From Streptomyces ficellus (GTDB taxonomy: Bacteria > Actinomycetota > Actinomycetes > Streptomycetales > Streptomycetaceae), in the NCBI RefSeq assembly GCF_030406405.1, contig NZ_JAUEPL010000025.1:1-64000 (forward strand): 64,000 bases of DNA, given 5' to 3'. The position numbers and the translations under genes were made by a program. The notes beneath the pieces are model-generated. The model worked only from the letters and a program-made list of their open reading frames with translations. It did not search any database and was not told the origin of the DNA. Below, piece after piece: positions 1 to 9,006 of the stretch (position 1 is the first letter of the stretch; each line of letters opens with the position of its first letter).

Positions 1-132
1 CCTCTCGTACACCGCCCCGATCAACACACTCGGCACACCACTGAGACCAAAACCACCCACCGCCAACGACACCCCCTCCCCCACATCAGCCACAGCCTCC
101 GCAGCCGACCCCACCACCTTGTCCATCGCCAT
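1..132 (-). CDS. 3-oxoacid/3-oxoadipate CoA-transferase subunit A, N-terminal part (cut by window edge)
   Basis: The reverse strand reads MAMDKVVGSAAEAVADV and continues VGGFGLSGVPSVLIGAV, the typical N-terminus of the alpha subunit of succinyl-CoA:3-ketoacid CoA-transferases (PcaI/ScoA/CatI). The family moves CoA from succinyl-CoA to the 3-oxo acid, here presumably 3-oxoadipate. The ATG at 132 overlaps the catC stop (TGATG), so the two are translationally coupled; a second in-frame ATG lies at 126. Only about 44 codons are present and the frame runs open off the window. The position after catC supports the 3-oxoadipate substrate, but that is inferred from context. Confidence 0.8.
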   Translation of the reverse strand, partial: MAMDKVVGSAAEAVADVGEGVSLAVGGFGLSGVPSVLIGAVYER

Positions 133-431
133 CAGGCCGCCACCCCCGCCGTGTCGTCGAGCGCGGACGGGTGGGCGGCCAGGGGCGTGACGGCGATGGA
201 CAGATAGGGGAAGAGCGGCAGATTCCACAGGATGCGGTGCAGTTCCTCGTGGTCCGCGACGTCGAAGACGCTGAGATTGGCGTACTGCCCGGCGTATCGC
301 CAGATGTGGACCCAGGTGCCCTTCCTCTGGAGGTCCTGGCAGTAGCTCTTCTCACGGTTGATCAGGTCCTCGCGGACTTCGGGGTCGAGGTCGTGCGGGA
401 TCTCGACGTCCATCGTCACTGCGAACAGCAT
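132..431 (-). CDS. catC: Muconolactone delta-isomerase
   Basis: A 99-residue protein beginning MLFAVTMDVEIPHD, matching the small (about 90-100 aa) muconolactone isomerase family. It converts muconolactone to 3-oxoadipate enol-lactone in the cytoplasm, as a multimer of ferredoxin-like subunits. Conserved features visible include the early ExxxCQDLQRKGTW helix and strand and the NLPLFPYL segment near residue 75. It follows catA after a 55-nt gap and overlaps the next CoA-transferase gene by one base. Identification is firm from sequence and operon position. Confidence 0.93.
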   Translation of the reverse strand: MLFAVTMDVEIPHDLDPEVREDLINREKSYCQDLQRKGTWVHIWRYAGQYANLSVFDVADHEELHRILWNLPLFPYLSIAVTPLAAHPSALDDTAGVAA

Positions 432-486
432 GGTGTTTCCTCTGCCGGTAGAGATCGGGGTGCCGCTGTGCGTAAGACGGAAAGAG

Positions 487-1353
487 TCAGGCCCTGTCCA
501 GCACGAAGTCGTAGGTGACTTCGTTGCCGGTACCGCTCGCCGCGGGAGCCGGGTCCAGGACCAGTTCGGGCTTGACGGCCGAGGCGATGTCGTCCTCGAC
601 GTGGCTGCCGCCCCGGAAGTACAGCTGCGTGGTGATGAGCTGGTGGCCGGGGGCGGAGACCTTCAGGTGGAGGTGGGCGGGGCGCCAGGCGTGCCAGCCG
701 GCCGCGGCGATCAGCTTGCCGCAGGAGCCGTCGGTGGGGATCTGGTACGGCGCCGGCTCCTTGGTGTGGATACGGAAGTTGCCCTGGTCGTCGGTGAGGA
801 CGGTGCCGCGCAGGTTCCACTCGGGCAGTCCGGGGGCGAACTGCGAGTAGAGGCCGTTGGCGTCGGCGTGCCACATCTCGACCTTGGCGCCGGCCAGCGG
901 TGTGCCGTCCACGCTGGTCACCTGCCCCTGGAACAGCAGAGGCGTGCCGGGCTCGTCCTCCCGCATGGGCAGGGTGGCGATGGCGGTGAAGGACGGGGAG
1001 TCCGGGACGTAGTACGGGCCCTCGATGGTGCCCTTGCTGCCCTGGCGGTTCTCGTTGGCGACCTCCTCGACGACATGCTCGACCCACACGTCGAGGAACA
1101 GCGGCCACTCGCCGTCCAGGCCGACCTGGATGAGCCAAGCCTTCAGCGCGTCGTACTCGGCGTAGGTGACCTTGTGGCGGCGGATGATGTCGTGGACCGC
1201 CGAGAGCATTTCGGAGGCCAGCGTGTCGACGCGCTTGGTGTCGGCCATGGCGCTGCCCGTGTGCTGCCTGCTGCGGAACTTCTCGGTGGCGGCGGCGCCT
1301 GATGCGGCCGCGGTGGCCTCTTCGGCGGGGTTGGGCGTGGGCGTGATGGTCAT
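487..1353 (-). CDS. catA: Catechol 1,2-dioxygenase
   Basis: An intradiol ring-cleavage dioxygenase of 288 aa that converts catechol plus O2 to cis,cis-muconate using non-haem Fe(III). The four iron ligands are visible: Tyr115 (GPYYVPDS), Tyr203 (PAPYQIP), His227 and His229 (RPAHLHL). Arg224 and Gln243 occupy the usual second-shell positions, with the spacing of the Acinetobacter enzyme. The N-terminal helical linker domain (about 40-105) precedes the beta-sandwich. The first ~35 residues are low-complexity; a later in-frame ATG at residue 36 is a possible alternative start. The gene lies 39 nt after catB. Confidence 0.96.
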   Translation of the reverse strand: MTITPTPNPAEEATAAASGAAATEKFRSRQHTGSAMADTKRVDTLASEMLSAVHDIIRRHKVTYAEYDALKAWLIQVGLDGEWPLFLDVWVEHVVEEVANENRQGSKGTIEGPYYVPDSPSFTAIATLPMREDEPGTPLLFQGQVTSVDGTPLAGAKVEMWHADANGLYSQFAPGLPEWNLRGTVLTDDQGNFRIHTKEPAPYQIPTDGSCGKLIAAAGWHAWRPAHLHLKVSAPGHQLITTQLYFRGGSHVEDDIASAVKPELVLDPAPAASGTGNEVTYDFVLDRA

Positions 1354-1392
1354 GTTTCCGGTCCTGTTCCTTTGCGGTGCGGTTGGTGGTTC

Positions 1393-2496
1393 TCAGATGT
1401 CCTGGCGGTAGCGCGCCAGCTTGTCGGGGTCGATGTCGATCCCCAGCCCCGCGCCTTCGCGAAGGCGCAGGGTGCCGTCCGTGATGGACAGCGGCTCGGT
1501 GAGCAGGTCGTCGCTCATGTCGAGGAAGTTGGACAGCTCACCGGCCCGCTGGGCGGACGACCGGTGTGCCGCGCCGAAGGCGACGGAGCACAGCGTGCCG
1601 ATCTGGCCATCGATCTGATTGCCCATCAGCACTTCGACACCCAGCCCCTCGCACTGGTGCAGCACGCGCTGCGAGGCGGTGAACCCGGTGCGGGCGGTCT
1701 TGATGCTGATGGCGGTGGCGGAGCCACCGAGCAGCTCGCGGGTGACCTCGGCCGCGCGGGTGGCGCTCTCGTCGGCGATGAAGGGGATGGGGCTCTGTGC
1801 CACGAGCCAGCGCCGTCCCAGTACGTCGTCGGCCGGGCAGAGTTCCTCGGCGAACGTCAGGCCGAGGTCGGCCATCTCCCGCAGGGCGCGGGCCGCCTCG
1901 GAGGCGGTCCAGCCGCGGTTGCCGTCGATGTAGAGCTCGGCCTGCGGGCCGAGGGCGTCGCGCAGGGCGCGGCAGGCCTCGACGTCGTCGGTGTAGGGGC
2001 GGCGGCCGACCTTGACCTTGAAGGTGGTGATGCCGTGGGTGTCCCGTACGCGTTCGGCTTCGGCGACCATGCGCTCGGCGGGTGCGAAGCCCACCATGTG
2101 GCTCACCCGCATCCGCTTGGTGTACCCGCCGAGGAGCCCGGAGACCGGCATGCCGGCCGCCTGGCCGAGGATGTCCCACAGCGCCATGTCGAGGGCGGCC
2201 TTGGCGGTGGGGTTGCCGACGGTCCGGTCCAGCCTCTCGTGGACCGCTTCCCGCTCCAGCGCCGACAGGCCCGTGATCTGCGGCGCGAAGATCTTGTCGA
2301 TCACGGCCACGATGGATTCCTGGGTCTCACCGTACGTATAGGGCCGGGGCGGCGCCTCGGCGACACCGGTCGGTCCGTCGTCGGTGTGCACCCGTACCAG
2401 TACGTGGTCGGCGGTGCGCACTTCGCCGCTGGCGAATTTCAGCGGCTTTCTGTACGGAATCGAAAAGGGTATCGCCTCGACCTTGACAATCTTCAT
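1393..2496 (-). CDS. catB: Muconate cycloisomerase
   Basis: A 367-aa enolase-superfamily enzyme that cyclises cis,cis-muconate to muconolactone. The barrel shows the full MLE catalytic set: KVK at 160-162, Asp191 (IDGNRGW), Glu217, Asp242 (ADES) and Lys266 (SIKTARTGF). All are offset by exactly 7 from the Pseudomonas numbering (167/169, 198, 224, 249, 273). The start codon overlaps the catR stop by 4 nt (ATGA), so the regulator and the enzyme are co-translated. Length is standard for the family. Confidence 0.96.
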   Translation of the reverse strand: MKIVKVEAIPFSIPYRKPLKFASGEVRTADHVLVRVHTDDGPTGVAEAPPRPYTYGETQESIVAVIDKIFAPQITGLSALEREAVHERLDRTVGNPTAKAALDMALWDILGQAAGMPVSGLLGGYTKRMRVSHMVGFAPAERMVAEAERVRDTHGITTFKVKVGRRPYTDDVEACRALRDALGPQAELYIDGNRGWTASEAARALREMADLGLTFAEELCPADDVLGRRWLVAQSPIPFIADESATRAAEVTRELLGGSATAISIKTARTGFTASQRVLHQCEGLGVEVLMGNQIDGQIGTLCSVAFGAAHRSSAQRAGELSNFLDMSDDLLTEPLSITDGTLRLREGAGLGIDIDPDKLARYRQDI

Positions 2497-3407
2497 ACCG
2501 TTTCCCCGGATATTTCGGGCGCGATGAACATGTTGTTCTTCTCCAGAATGTGCAGCAGGTTTCTCAGCAGGGGAGATGGGTCGTCATCGCGCCACGCCAT
2601 GGCGAGGCGGACGGGCAGGGCGTCCTCGATGTGCTTGCACAGCACCCCTTCGCGGGGCGCCGAGCGGATGGAATCGGGCAGCACGGCGACCCCGAGGCCG
2701 GCCGCGACCAGGGCGAGCGCCGCCGAGGTCTCGGTGACCTCGTGGGCGCGGTGCGGGGAGAAGCCGGCCGCCAGGCAGCTGCGGACCACCGTGTCGTTGA
2801 CGACGGAGTTGAGCCCGGCCGCGTACATGATGAAGTCCTCGTGCCGCAGCTGTTCGACGCGTACGGCATCGGCGTCACCCAGCCAGTGCCCCTCGGGCAC
2901 GGCGAGGACCAGCGCCTCGTCGGCCACGGCCCGGTGCACGATGCCCTCCCGTCGGGTGGGCGGCCGCAGGACGCCGATGTCCAGGCGTCTGTCCGCCAGC
3001 GCCGTTTCCTGGGCGGGTGTGAGCATCTCCGTGTGCACCTCCAGCGTCACCCCTGGCATGTCGCGTTTCACCAGCCGCGCCAGGGCGGGCAGCTGTCGGT
3101 ACGAGGCCGATCCGGTCAGGCCCACCCGCAGCACTCCCTCCACCCCCGACGCGAAGCGCCCGGCCCGGGCCGCCGCTTCGGTGACGGCCGTGAGGATGCG
3201 CCGCACGTCGGCGTGGAAGACCTCGCCGGCGCCGGTCAGGGTGACCTGCCGGGTCGTACGGGTGAACAGTTCGACGCCCAGTTCCGTCTCCAGCCGGCGA
3301 ATCGCCTGGGAGAGCGGGGGCTGGGCCATGTGCAGACGCTGTGCCGCCCTGCCGAAATGGCGGGTGTCGGCAACGGCCGCGAAATACCGCAGGTGCCTGA
3401 GTTCCAT
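2493..3407 (-). CDS. catR: LysR-family regulator of the cat operon
   Basis: A 304-aa LysR-type regulator. It has an N-terminal winged HTH (residues 1-60, LRYFAAVADTRHFGRAAQRL and PPLSQAIRRLE) followed by a periplasmic-binding-protein-like effector domain. LysR proteins of catechol pathways (CatR, CatM, BenM) respond to cis,cis-muconate; that ligand is inferred from context. Unusually, the gene is the first cistron of the operon it probably controls and overlaps catB by 4 nt, instead of being transcribed divergently from it. It is divergent from benA, so the 3408-3646 interval could carry sites controlling both operons. Confidence 0.88.
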   Translation of the reverse strand: MELRHLRYFAAVADTRHFGRAAQRLHMAQPPLSQAIRRLETELGVELFTRTTRQVTLTGAGEVFHADVRRILTAVTEAAARAGRFASGVEGVLRVGLTGSASYRQLPALARLVKRDMPGVTLEVHTEMLTPAQETALADRRLDIGVLRPPTRREGIVHRAVADEALVLAVPEGHWLGDADAVRVEQLRHEDFIMYAAGLNSVVNDTVVRSCLAAGFSPHRAHEVTETSAALALVAAGLGVAVLPDSIRSAPREGVLCKHIEDALPVRLAMAWRDDDPSPLLRNLLHILEKNNMFIAPEISGETV

Positions 3408-3646
3408 CGGACTGCCCCTTTCTGTTCCGGGGCCCTCGGTTGCGCCTCATCGTAGGAACCGGAATCCCAGACGGACAAATACTTGATTGCACCCTATTGA
3501 GACGCGAGGGATATCAATACCCCCCTGGGTCAACCCTGGGGAAACGTCTGGGGCCCCACTCTTCACCGCGGTGTCATGGTGCTGAAAAGCAGTCGTAACG
3601 AAAGAGCCGCCGAAGCCGGGTGGCGAACGATCGGGAGGGACGGACC
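3408..3646. promoter_or_regulatory. Divergent catR/benA control region with a dyad
   Basis: This 239-bp interval separates the leftward cat operon from the rightward ben operon and must contain both promoters. A near-palindrome GGGATATCAATACCC lies at 3508-3522, in an AT-richer stretch than its surroundings, and is LysR-site-like in size. Just right of it, CCTGGG occurs twice around a TCAA(C) core (3524-3540). The benA Shine-Dalgarno GGGAGG is at 3633-3638. Assignment of the dyad to CatR is inference. Confidence 0.55.
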
Positions 3647-5044
3647 ATGACCGAGGCCGACAGCGGTGCGCGGGCCATCCTTGAGGGTGCCCTGGTGGAG
3701 GATCCGGAGAGCGGCGTGTACCGCGTCCGCCGGAGCGTGTTCACCGACGAGGAGCTCTTCGAGCTGGAGATGACGTACATCTTCGAGGGGAACTGGGTCT
3801 ATCTCGCGCACGAGAGCCAGATTCCGAACGTTGGAGACTACTTCACGACCTATATCGGCCGGCAGCCCGTGGTCATCTCCCGCGACAAGCAGGGCGAACT
3901 GCACGCTCTCATCAACGCGTGCAGCCACCGCGGGGCGATGCTCTGCCGCCGCAAGACCGACAACCGCACCACCTTCACCTGCCCCTTCCACGGCTGGACG
4001 TTCGCCAATACCGGCAAGCTCCTCAAGGTCAAGGACCCGCGCGGCGCCGGTTACCCCGAGCAGTTCAACACCGGCGGCTCGCACGACCTGACCAAGGTCG
4101 CCCGCTTCGACAACTACCGCGGTTTCCTCTTCGGCAGCCTCAACCCCGACGTCAGGCCGCTCACCGAGCACCTCGGCGAGGCGGCGAAGGTCATCGACAT
4201 GGTCGTCGACCAGTCACCGGAGGGGCTGGAGGTGCTGCGCGGCTCGTCGACGTACACGTACGACGGGAACTGGAAGCTCCAGGCGGAGAACGGCGCCGAC
4301 GGCTACCACGTGTCCGCCACGCACTGGAACTACGCGGCGACCCAGGCCCGCCGGGTCGCGGGTGAGTCGGCGAACGACATCAAGACGATGGACGCGGGGG
4401 GCTGGTCCAAGCAGCAAGGCGGGTACTACGCGTTCGAGCACGGCCACCTGCTGCTGTGGACGAAATGGCTCGACCCCGCCAACCGGCCGCTCAATGAACG
4501 GCGCGACGAACTGGTGGCGGAGTTCGGGGAGGAGAAGGCCGACTGGATGATCGGCGTCTCCCGCAACCTGTGCCTCTACCCGAACGTCTACCTCATGGAC
4601 CAGTTCAGCTCCCAGATCCGGCACTTCCGCCCCCTCTCGGTCGACAAGACCGAGGTCACGATCTACTGCATCGCGCCCAAGGGCGAGTCGCCCACGGCCC
4701 GCGCCCATCGCATCCGGCAGTACGAGGACTTCTTCAACGCCACCGGCATGGCGACCCCGGACGACCTGGAGGAGTTCCGCTCCTGCCAGAAGACCTATCT
4801 GGCCGGCTCCGCCCCGTGGAACGACCTCAGCCGCGGTGCCGTGCACCGGATCGACGGCCCCGACGAGGACGCCAAGCGCATCGGGCTCAGCCCCCTCGCC
4901 AGCGGGGTCCGTACGGAGGACGAGGGCCTCTACGGCATCCAGCACGGCTACTGGCTGGAGACCATGCGCCGCGCGCTGGACGCGGAGGCCGGGACCGTGA
5001 CCGAGGCCGGGACCGTGACCCAGAACACCGCCCGGTCGGCGTGA
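3647..5044 (+). CDS. benA: Benzoate 1,2-dioxygenase, large (alpha) subunit
   Basis: A 465-aa Rieske ring-hydroxylating oxygenase alpha subunit that dihydroxylates benzoate to the cis-diol. The Rieske [2Fe-2S] ligands are Cys92, His94, Cys112 and His115 (ACSHRGAM and CPFHGW). The mononuclear-iron histidines are His221 and His226 (GYHVSATHWNY), preceded by the conserved NGADG bridge. I chose the ATG at 3647 because GGGAGG sits 8 nt upstream; the frame is open back to a GTG at 3620. A repeated GTVTEAGTVTQ tail ends the protein. First gene of benABCD. Confidence 0.96.
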   Translation: MTEADSGARAILEGALVEDPESGVYRVRRSVFTDEELFELEMTYIFEGNWVYLAHESQIPNVGDYFTTYIGRQPVVISRDKQGELHALINACSHRGAMLCRRKTDNRTTFTCPFHGWTFANTGKLLKVKDPRGAGYPEQFNTGGSHDLTKVARFDNYRGFLFGSLNPDVRPLTEHLGEAAKVIDMVVDQSPEGLEVLRGSSTYTYDGNWKLQAENGADGYHVSATHWNYAATQARRVAGESANDIKTMDAGGWSKQQGGYYAFEHGHLLLWTKWLDPANRPLNERRDELVAEFGEEKADWMIGVSRNLCLYPNVYLMDQFSSQIRHFRPLSVDKTEVTIYCIAPKGESPTARAHRIRQYEDFFNATGMATPDDLEEFRSCQKTYLAGSAPWNDLSRGAVHRIDGPDEDAKRIGLSPLASGVRTEDEGLYGIQHGYWLETMRRALDAEAGTVTEAGTVTQNTARSA

Positions 5045-5073
5045 CCGCGGTGAGCATGGAAGGGAGCAGCAAT

Positions 5074-5601
5074 ATGACCATGACGACGACAGGGACAGGG
5101 ACGGGAACGAGCGGCGTCACGCTCGAAGCGGTCCGCCAGTTCCTCCACCGGGAGGCGCGCCACCTCGACGACCGCGAGTTCGAGAAGTGGCTGGAGTGCT
5201 ACCACCCGGACGCCGAGTTCTGGATGCCGGCCTGGGCCGACGACGACGAGCTCACCCGGGACCCGCACACCGAGATCTCGCTGATCTACTACGCCAACCG
5301 CGGCGGGCTGGAGGACCGGGTCTTCCGGATCCGCACCGACCGCTCCAGCGCCACGAGCCTGCCCGAGCCGCGCACCGGCCACAACATCACCAACGTGGAG
5401 ATCACCGGGGAGGACAACGGCCTGGTGGATGTGCGTTTCAACTGGTTCACGCTCTACTACCGCTACCAGACCGTCGACACGTACTTCGGCACGTCTTTCT
5501 ACCGCGTGGACTTCACCGGCCCCAGCCCCCTGATCAGGACCAAGAAGGTCGTGCTGAAGAACGACTACGTCCACCACGTGGTCGACATCTACCACGTCTG
5601 A
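5074..5601 (+). CDS. benB: Benzoate 1,2-dioxygenase, small (beta) subunit
   Basis: A 175-aa ring-hydroxylating dioxygenase beta subunit with the NTF2-like fold, pairing with BenA in an alpha3beta3 oxygenase. Recognisable stretches are FLHREARHLDDREFEKW and the C-terminal YRVDFTG...KNDYVHHVVDIYHV. The start is the ATG at 5074, with AGGGAG 7 nt upstream; a second in-frame ATG is at 5080. The first dozen residues are a Thr/Gly repeat (TTTGTGTGT) with no domain value. The gap from benA is 29 nt. Confidence 0.94.
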   Translation: MTMTTTGTGTGTSGVTLEAVRQFLHREARHLDDREFEKWLECYHPDAEFWMPAWADDDELTRDPHTEISLIYYANRGGLEDRVFRIRTDRSSATSLPEPRTGHNITNVEITGEDNGLVDVRFNWFTLYYRYQTVDTYFGTSFYRVDFTGPSPLIRTKKVVLKNDYVHHVVDIYHV

Positions 5602-5627
5602 GCGGCCCTCCCCTCCCGCAACCCGAA

Positions 5628-6659
5628 ATGAGCACCGCCATGGCATTCCAGGTCGCCCTGAGCTTCGAGGACGGCATCACCCGGTTCATCGACTGCGGAC
5701 CGGACGAGACCGTCGCCGAGGCCTCGTACAAGGCCCGTATCAACATCCCTCTCGACTGCCGCGACGGCGCCTGCGGTACGTGCAAGTCGCTGTGCGAGTC
5801 CGGCAGTTACGACGGCGGGGACTACATCGAGGAGGCGCTGAGCGAGCGGGAGGCGGCGCTCGGCTACTGCCTGCCGTGCCGGATGACGCCGCAGAGCGAC
5901 CTGGTCCTGCGCATCCCCTCCAGCTCGGCCGCCGCCAAGACGGCCGCGGGCACCTACACCGCCACCCTCGCGGACATCCAGCGCCACTCCCCCACCACCG
6001 TGGGCTTCGCGCTCGACGTCGACGACCGCGCGGCGCTGGACTTCCTGCCCGGTCAGTACGTCAACGTCACCGTCCCCGGCACGGAGTTGACCCGCTCGTA
6101 CTCCTTCAGCTCCGGGCCGAACCAGCAGCAGGCCTCCTTCCTCGTCCGGATCACCGAGGGCGGTGCGATGTCCCGCTACCTCACCGAGCGGGCCGAGGTC
6201 GGCGACCGCGTCACGTTCACCGGCCCGATGGGCAGCTTCTACCTCCGCGAACTGACCCGCCCCGCCCTCTTCCTGGCGGGCGGGACCGGGCTGGCGCCGC
6301 TGCTGTCGATGCTGGAGCGGCTGGCGCAGGCCCCGGCCGCGCACCCGGTCCACCTCATCTACGGCGTGAGCACCGACCAGGACCTCGTCCACCTCGACAC
6401 GCTGGACGACTACGCCGACGTCATCCCCGGCTTCACCTTCGACCACTGCGTCGCCGATCCGGCCGCCGGCGCCCGCAACACGGGCTACGTCACCGGGCTG
6501 ATCGACGAGAAGTCCCTGCACGACGGCGACGCCGACGTCTATCTGTGCGGGCCGCCCGCCATGGTGGAGGCGGTACGCGCGCACATCACCTCCCTCGGGA
6601 TCACCCCGGGGGGGTTCCACTACGAGAAGTTCGCGGTGGCGGCGGGGAGCGCCCGGTGA
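5628..6659 (+). CDS. benC: Benzoate 1,2-dioxygenase, ferredoxin reductase component
   Basis: A 343-aa NADH-dependent electron-transfer subunit. The N-terminal plant-type [2Fe-2S] domain has Cys44, Cys49, Cys52 and Cys81 (CRDGACGTC and YCLPC). It is followed by an FAD domain with the RSYSFS flavin motif and an NAD domain with the GGTGLAP motif and a final CGPPAMV. It feeds electrons to BenAB. The ATG at 5628 is used; an ATG at 5640 (MAFQVALSF) is equally plausible because neither has a strong ribosome site. Ends in a GTGA overlap with benD. Confidence 0.95.
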   Translation: MSTAMAFQVALSFEDGITRFIDCGPDETVAEASYKARINIPLDCRDGACGTCKSLCESGSYDGGDYIEEALSEREAALGYCLPCRMTPQSDLVLRIPSSSAAAKTAAGTYTATLADIQRHSPTTVGFALDVDDRAALDFLPGQYVNVTVPGTELTRSYSFSSGPNQQQASFLVRITEGGAMSRYLTERAEVGDRVTFTGPMGSFYLRELTRPALFLAGGTGLAPLLSMLERLAQAPAAHPVHLIYGVSTDQDLVHLDTLDDYADVIPGFTFDHCVADPAAGARNTGYVTGLIDEKSLHDGDADVYLCGPPAMVEAVRAHITSLGITPGGFHYEKFAVAAGSAR

Positions 6660-7438
6660 ACCGGGTGTACGCGCACCCGGGCAGGTTCGCGGGCAAGAAG
6701 GCCGTCGTCACCGGCGCCGCCCAGGGCATCGGCCTCGCCGTCGCCCGGCGCCTGGTGGCCGAGTCGGCCGACGTCGTCCTGGTCGACCGCTCCGACCTCG
6801 TCCGGGAGATCGCCGATGAGTTGAAGGCCGATGCCGTCGTGGCGGATCTGGAACGGTACGAGGGTGCCGAGACGGCGATCTCGGCGGCCCACGCGCGGCA
6901 CGGCCGGATCGACTGCCTCATCAACAACGTGGGCGGCACGATCTGGGCGAAGCCGTACGAGCACTACACGCCCGAGCAGATCCGGGCGGAGGTCCAGCGT
7001 TCCCTGTTCCCGACCCTGTGGACCTGCCGCGCCGTCCTCCCCCGTCTCATCGACCAGGGCAGCGGGACCATCGTCAACGTCTCGTCCGTCGCCACTCGCG
7101 GCGTCAACCGCGTCCCGTACGCGGCGGCCAAGGGCGGGGTCAACGCCATCACGGCCTCGCTGGCGCTGGAAGCGGCCCCGTACGGCATCCGGGTCGTGGC
7201 CACCGCCCCCGGCGGCACCGAGGCCCCCGCCCGCCGCGTAGCCCGCGGCCCGGCGGCCGGCAGCGACCGGGAGAAGGCCTGGTACCAGCAGATCGTCGAC
7301 CAGACCATCGCCTCGTCGCTCATGAAGCGGTACGGCTCGCTGGAGGAGCAGGCAGCGGCGATCGTCTTCCTCGCCTCCGACGAGGCGTCCTACATCACCG
7401 GCACGGTGCTTCCGGTCGCCGGCGGAGACCTGGGCTGA
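6656..7438 (+). CDS. benD: 1,6-dihydroxycyclohexa-2,4-diene-1-carboxylate dehydrogenase
   Basis: A 260-aa short-chain dehydrogenase that oxidises and decarboxylates the benzoate cis-diol to catechol, regenerating NADH for BenC. The nucleotide motif TGAAQGIG is at residues 19-26, NNVGG near 90, the catalytic serine at 143-144, Tyr155 and Lys159 (YAAAK). The GTG start lies inside the benC stop (GTGA), so the two are translationally coupled. The sequence belongs to the classical SDR family; the substrate is set by the operon. Confidence 0.94.
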   Translation: MNRVYAHPGRFAGKKAVVTGAAQGIGLAVARRLVAESADVVLVDRSDLVREIADELKADAVVADLERYEGAETAISAAHARHGRIDCLINNVGGTIWAKPYEHYTPEQIRAEVQRSLFPTLWTCRAVLPRLIDQGSGTIVNVSSVATRGVNRVPYAAAKGGVNAITASLALEAAPYGIRVVATAPGGTEAPARRVARGPAAGSDREKAWYQQIVDQTIASSLMKRYGSLEEQAAAIVFLASDEASYITGTVLPVAGGDLG

Positions 7439-7611
7439 TCGCCCCGGCCCCGCCGCCACCGCACCGCCCCTTCCGTCCGGCGCTCCGGCCCACAAGAGCC
7501 GGCGTCGGCGCACCCCCCGCACCCCTTCCCGCTGCCGCACGCCGCCGCCCGGTCTGCCCACGACCGGGTCGCCGCGGCAGGTCCACCCGCTTATGATCAT
7601 GGGGTACCGCT

Positions 7612-9006
7612 ATGAACGCTCGGCAGGACATCCGGCGCGAAGCGCGCCACCGGAAAACCCTGCGCTGGATCGTCGGCATAGCCGCCGTGACCCTGCTCTT
7701 CGACGGGTACGACCTCGTCGTCTACGGCACCGTCGTACCGACCCTGCTGCGGGACCCGTCGCAGCTCGGTGCCCTCACCCCCGGCGAGGCCGGAGCGCTC
7801 GGCAGCTACGCCCTCATAGGCGTCATGGTGGGCGCACTGGCCGCGGGCGCCATCGGTGACCACGTCGGCCGTCGCCGGATCATGCTCGTCAACATCGCCT
7901 GGTTCTCCCTCGGCATGGGACTGACCGCGGTCACCACGAGCGTCACCGCCTTCGGGTTCCTGCGCTTCTTCACCGGCGTCGGCGTGGGAGCCCTGGTGGC
8001 CACGGTCGGCGCCATGGTCGCCGAGTTCGCCCCGCCGGACCGGCGGAACTTCTACAACGCGATCGTCTACAGCGGCGTGCCCGCCGGTGGCGTCCTGGCG
8101 GCGCTGCTCGCGATGTTCACCTCCGATGCGATCGGCTGGCGTGGTCTGTTCCTGGTCGGGGCCCTGCCCATCGTCCTGCTGCTGCCCGTGGCGGTGCTGC
8201 GGCTGCCCGAGTCACCCGCCTGGCTGCTCGCCCGCGGCCACGAGGAGCGGGCCCGCCGCGTCTGCGAGCGCACCGGGGTCCCCCTGCCGGCCGCTGAACG
8301 GCCCGCCGGCGCGGCGGCCTACCCGCCGAAGGTGAAGGTCGGCTTCCCGGCGCTGGCGACCCGGCGCTACGCGGTCGCCACCTTCTTCCTCGGCCTGACC
8401 AGCTTCTGCGCCTTGCTCCTCACGTACGGACTCAACACCTGGCTGCCCGAGATCATGGGCCGCAACGGTTACGGCACGTCGTACGCCCTGGCCTTCCTGC
8501 TGGCCCTCAACGGCGGCGCCATCGTCGGCGGGCTCCTCGCCTCGCGGGTCGCCGACCGGCTCGGCCCCCAGCGCGTGGTCGCCGCCACCTTCGCGCTGGC
8601 CGCCGTCTCCTTGGCGCTGCTGACGATGGAGCTGCCGCTCGGTGTCCTGCTCGGCCTCGTCGCCGTCGCCGGGGTGGGGACGCTGGGGACCCAGGTCCTC
8701 ATCTACGGATTCGTGTCCACGTACTACGACACGGTGGCCCGTGCCGCGGGCGTCGCCTGGTGCGCCGGATTCGGCCGGCTCGGCGGTATCGGCGGACCGG
8801 TCGTCGGCGGGGCCCTCGTCGGTGCCGGCGTCCCACCGCTGTACGCGTTCTACGTGTTCGCCGCGGTCGCCCTCCTCGGCCTGCTGGTGACCGGTTTCGT
8901 CCCGCGCCGGCCGGCTCCGCCGGCCGTCGACCGGGCCGTCGGTCCGGCCCTCGCCACGCCGGGGCCCCGGGCCGAAGGCGGTGCTAGCGTGCTGGGAAAT
9001 GGATAA
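7612..9006 (+). CDS. benK: Benzoate transporter, MFS aromatic acid:H+ symporter family
   Basis: A 464-aa, 12-helix major facilitator with the AAHS hallmarks: DGYDLVVYG in helix 1 (Asp31/Asp34) and GDHVGRRRIM between helices 2 and 3. It most likely imports benzoate by proton symport. It lies 173 nt after benD, a gap with no gene. Its 3' end overlaps the following regulator by 8 nt. Family assignment is secure; the benzoate specificity rests on position in the ben operon. Confidence 0.9.
   Translation: MNARQDIRREARHRKTLRWIVGIAAVTLLFDGYDLVVYGTVVPTLLRDPSQLGALTPGEAGALGSYALIGVMVGALAAGAIGDHVGRRRIMLVNIAWFSLGMGLTAVTTSVTAFGFLRFFTGVGVGALVATVGAMVAEFAPPDRRNFYNAIVYSGVPAGGVLAALLAMFTSDAIGWRGLFLVGALPIVLLLPVAVLRLPESPAWLLARGHEERARRVCERTGVPLPAAERPAGAAAYPPKVKVGFPALATRRYAVATFFLGLTSFCALLLTYGLNTWLPEIMGRNGYGTSYALAFLLALNGGAIVGGLLASRVADRLGPQRVVAATFALAAVSLALLTMELPLGVLLGLVAVAGVGTLGTQVLIYGFVSTYYDTVARAAGVAWCAGFGRLGGIGGPVVGGALVGAGVPPLYAFYVFAAVALLGLLVTGFVPRRPAPPAVDRAVGPALATPGPRAEGGASVLGNG

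Noticed and set aside
1372..3486. A 704-codon plus-strand frame over catB and catR
   Set aside because: It is antisense to two well-identified genes, rich in Ser/Arg/Thr and without domains; such frames are common in high-GC DNA.
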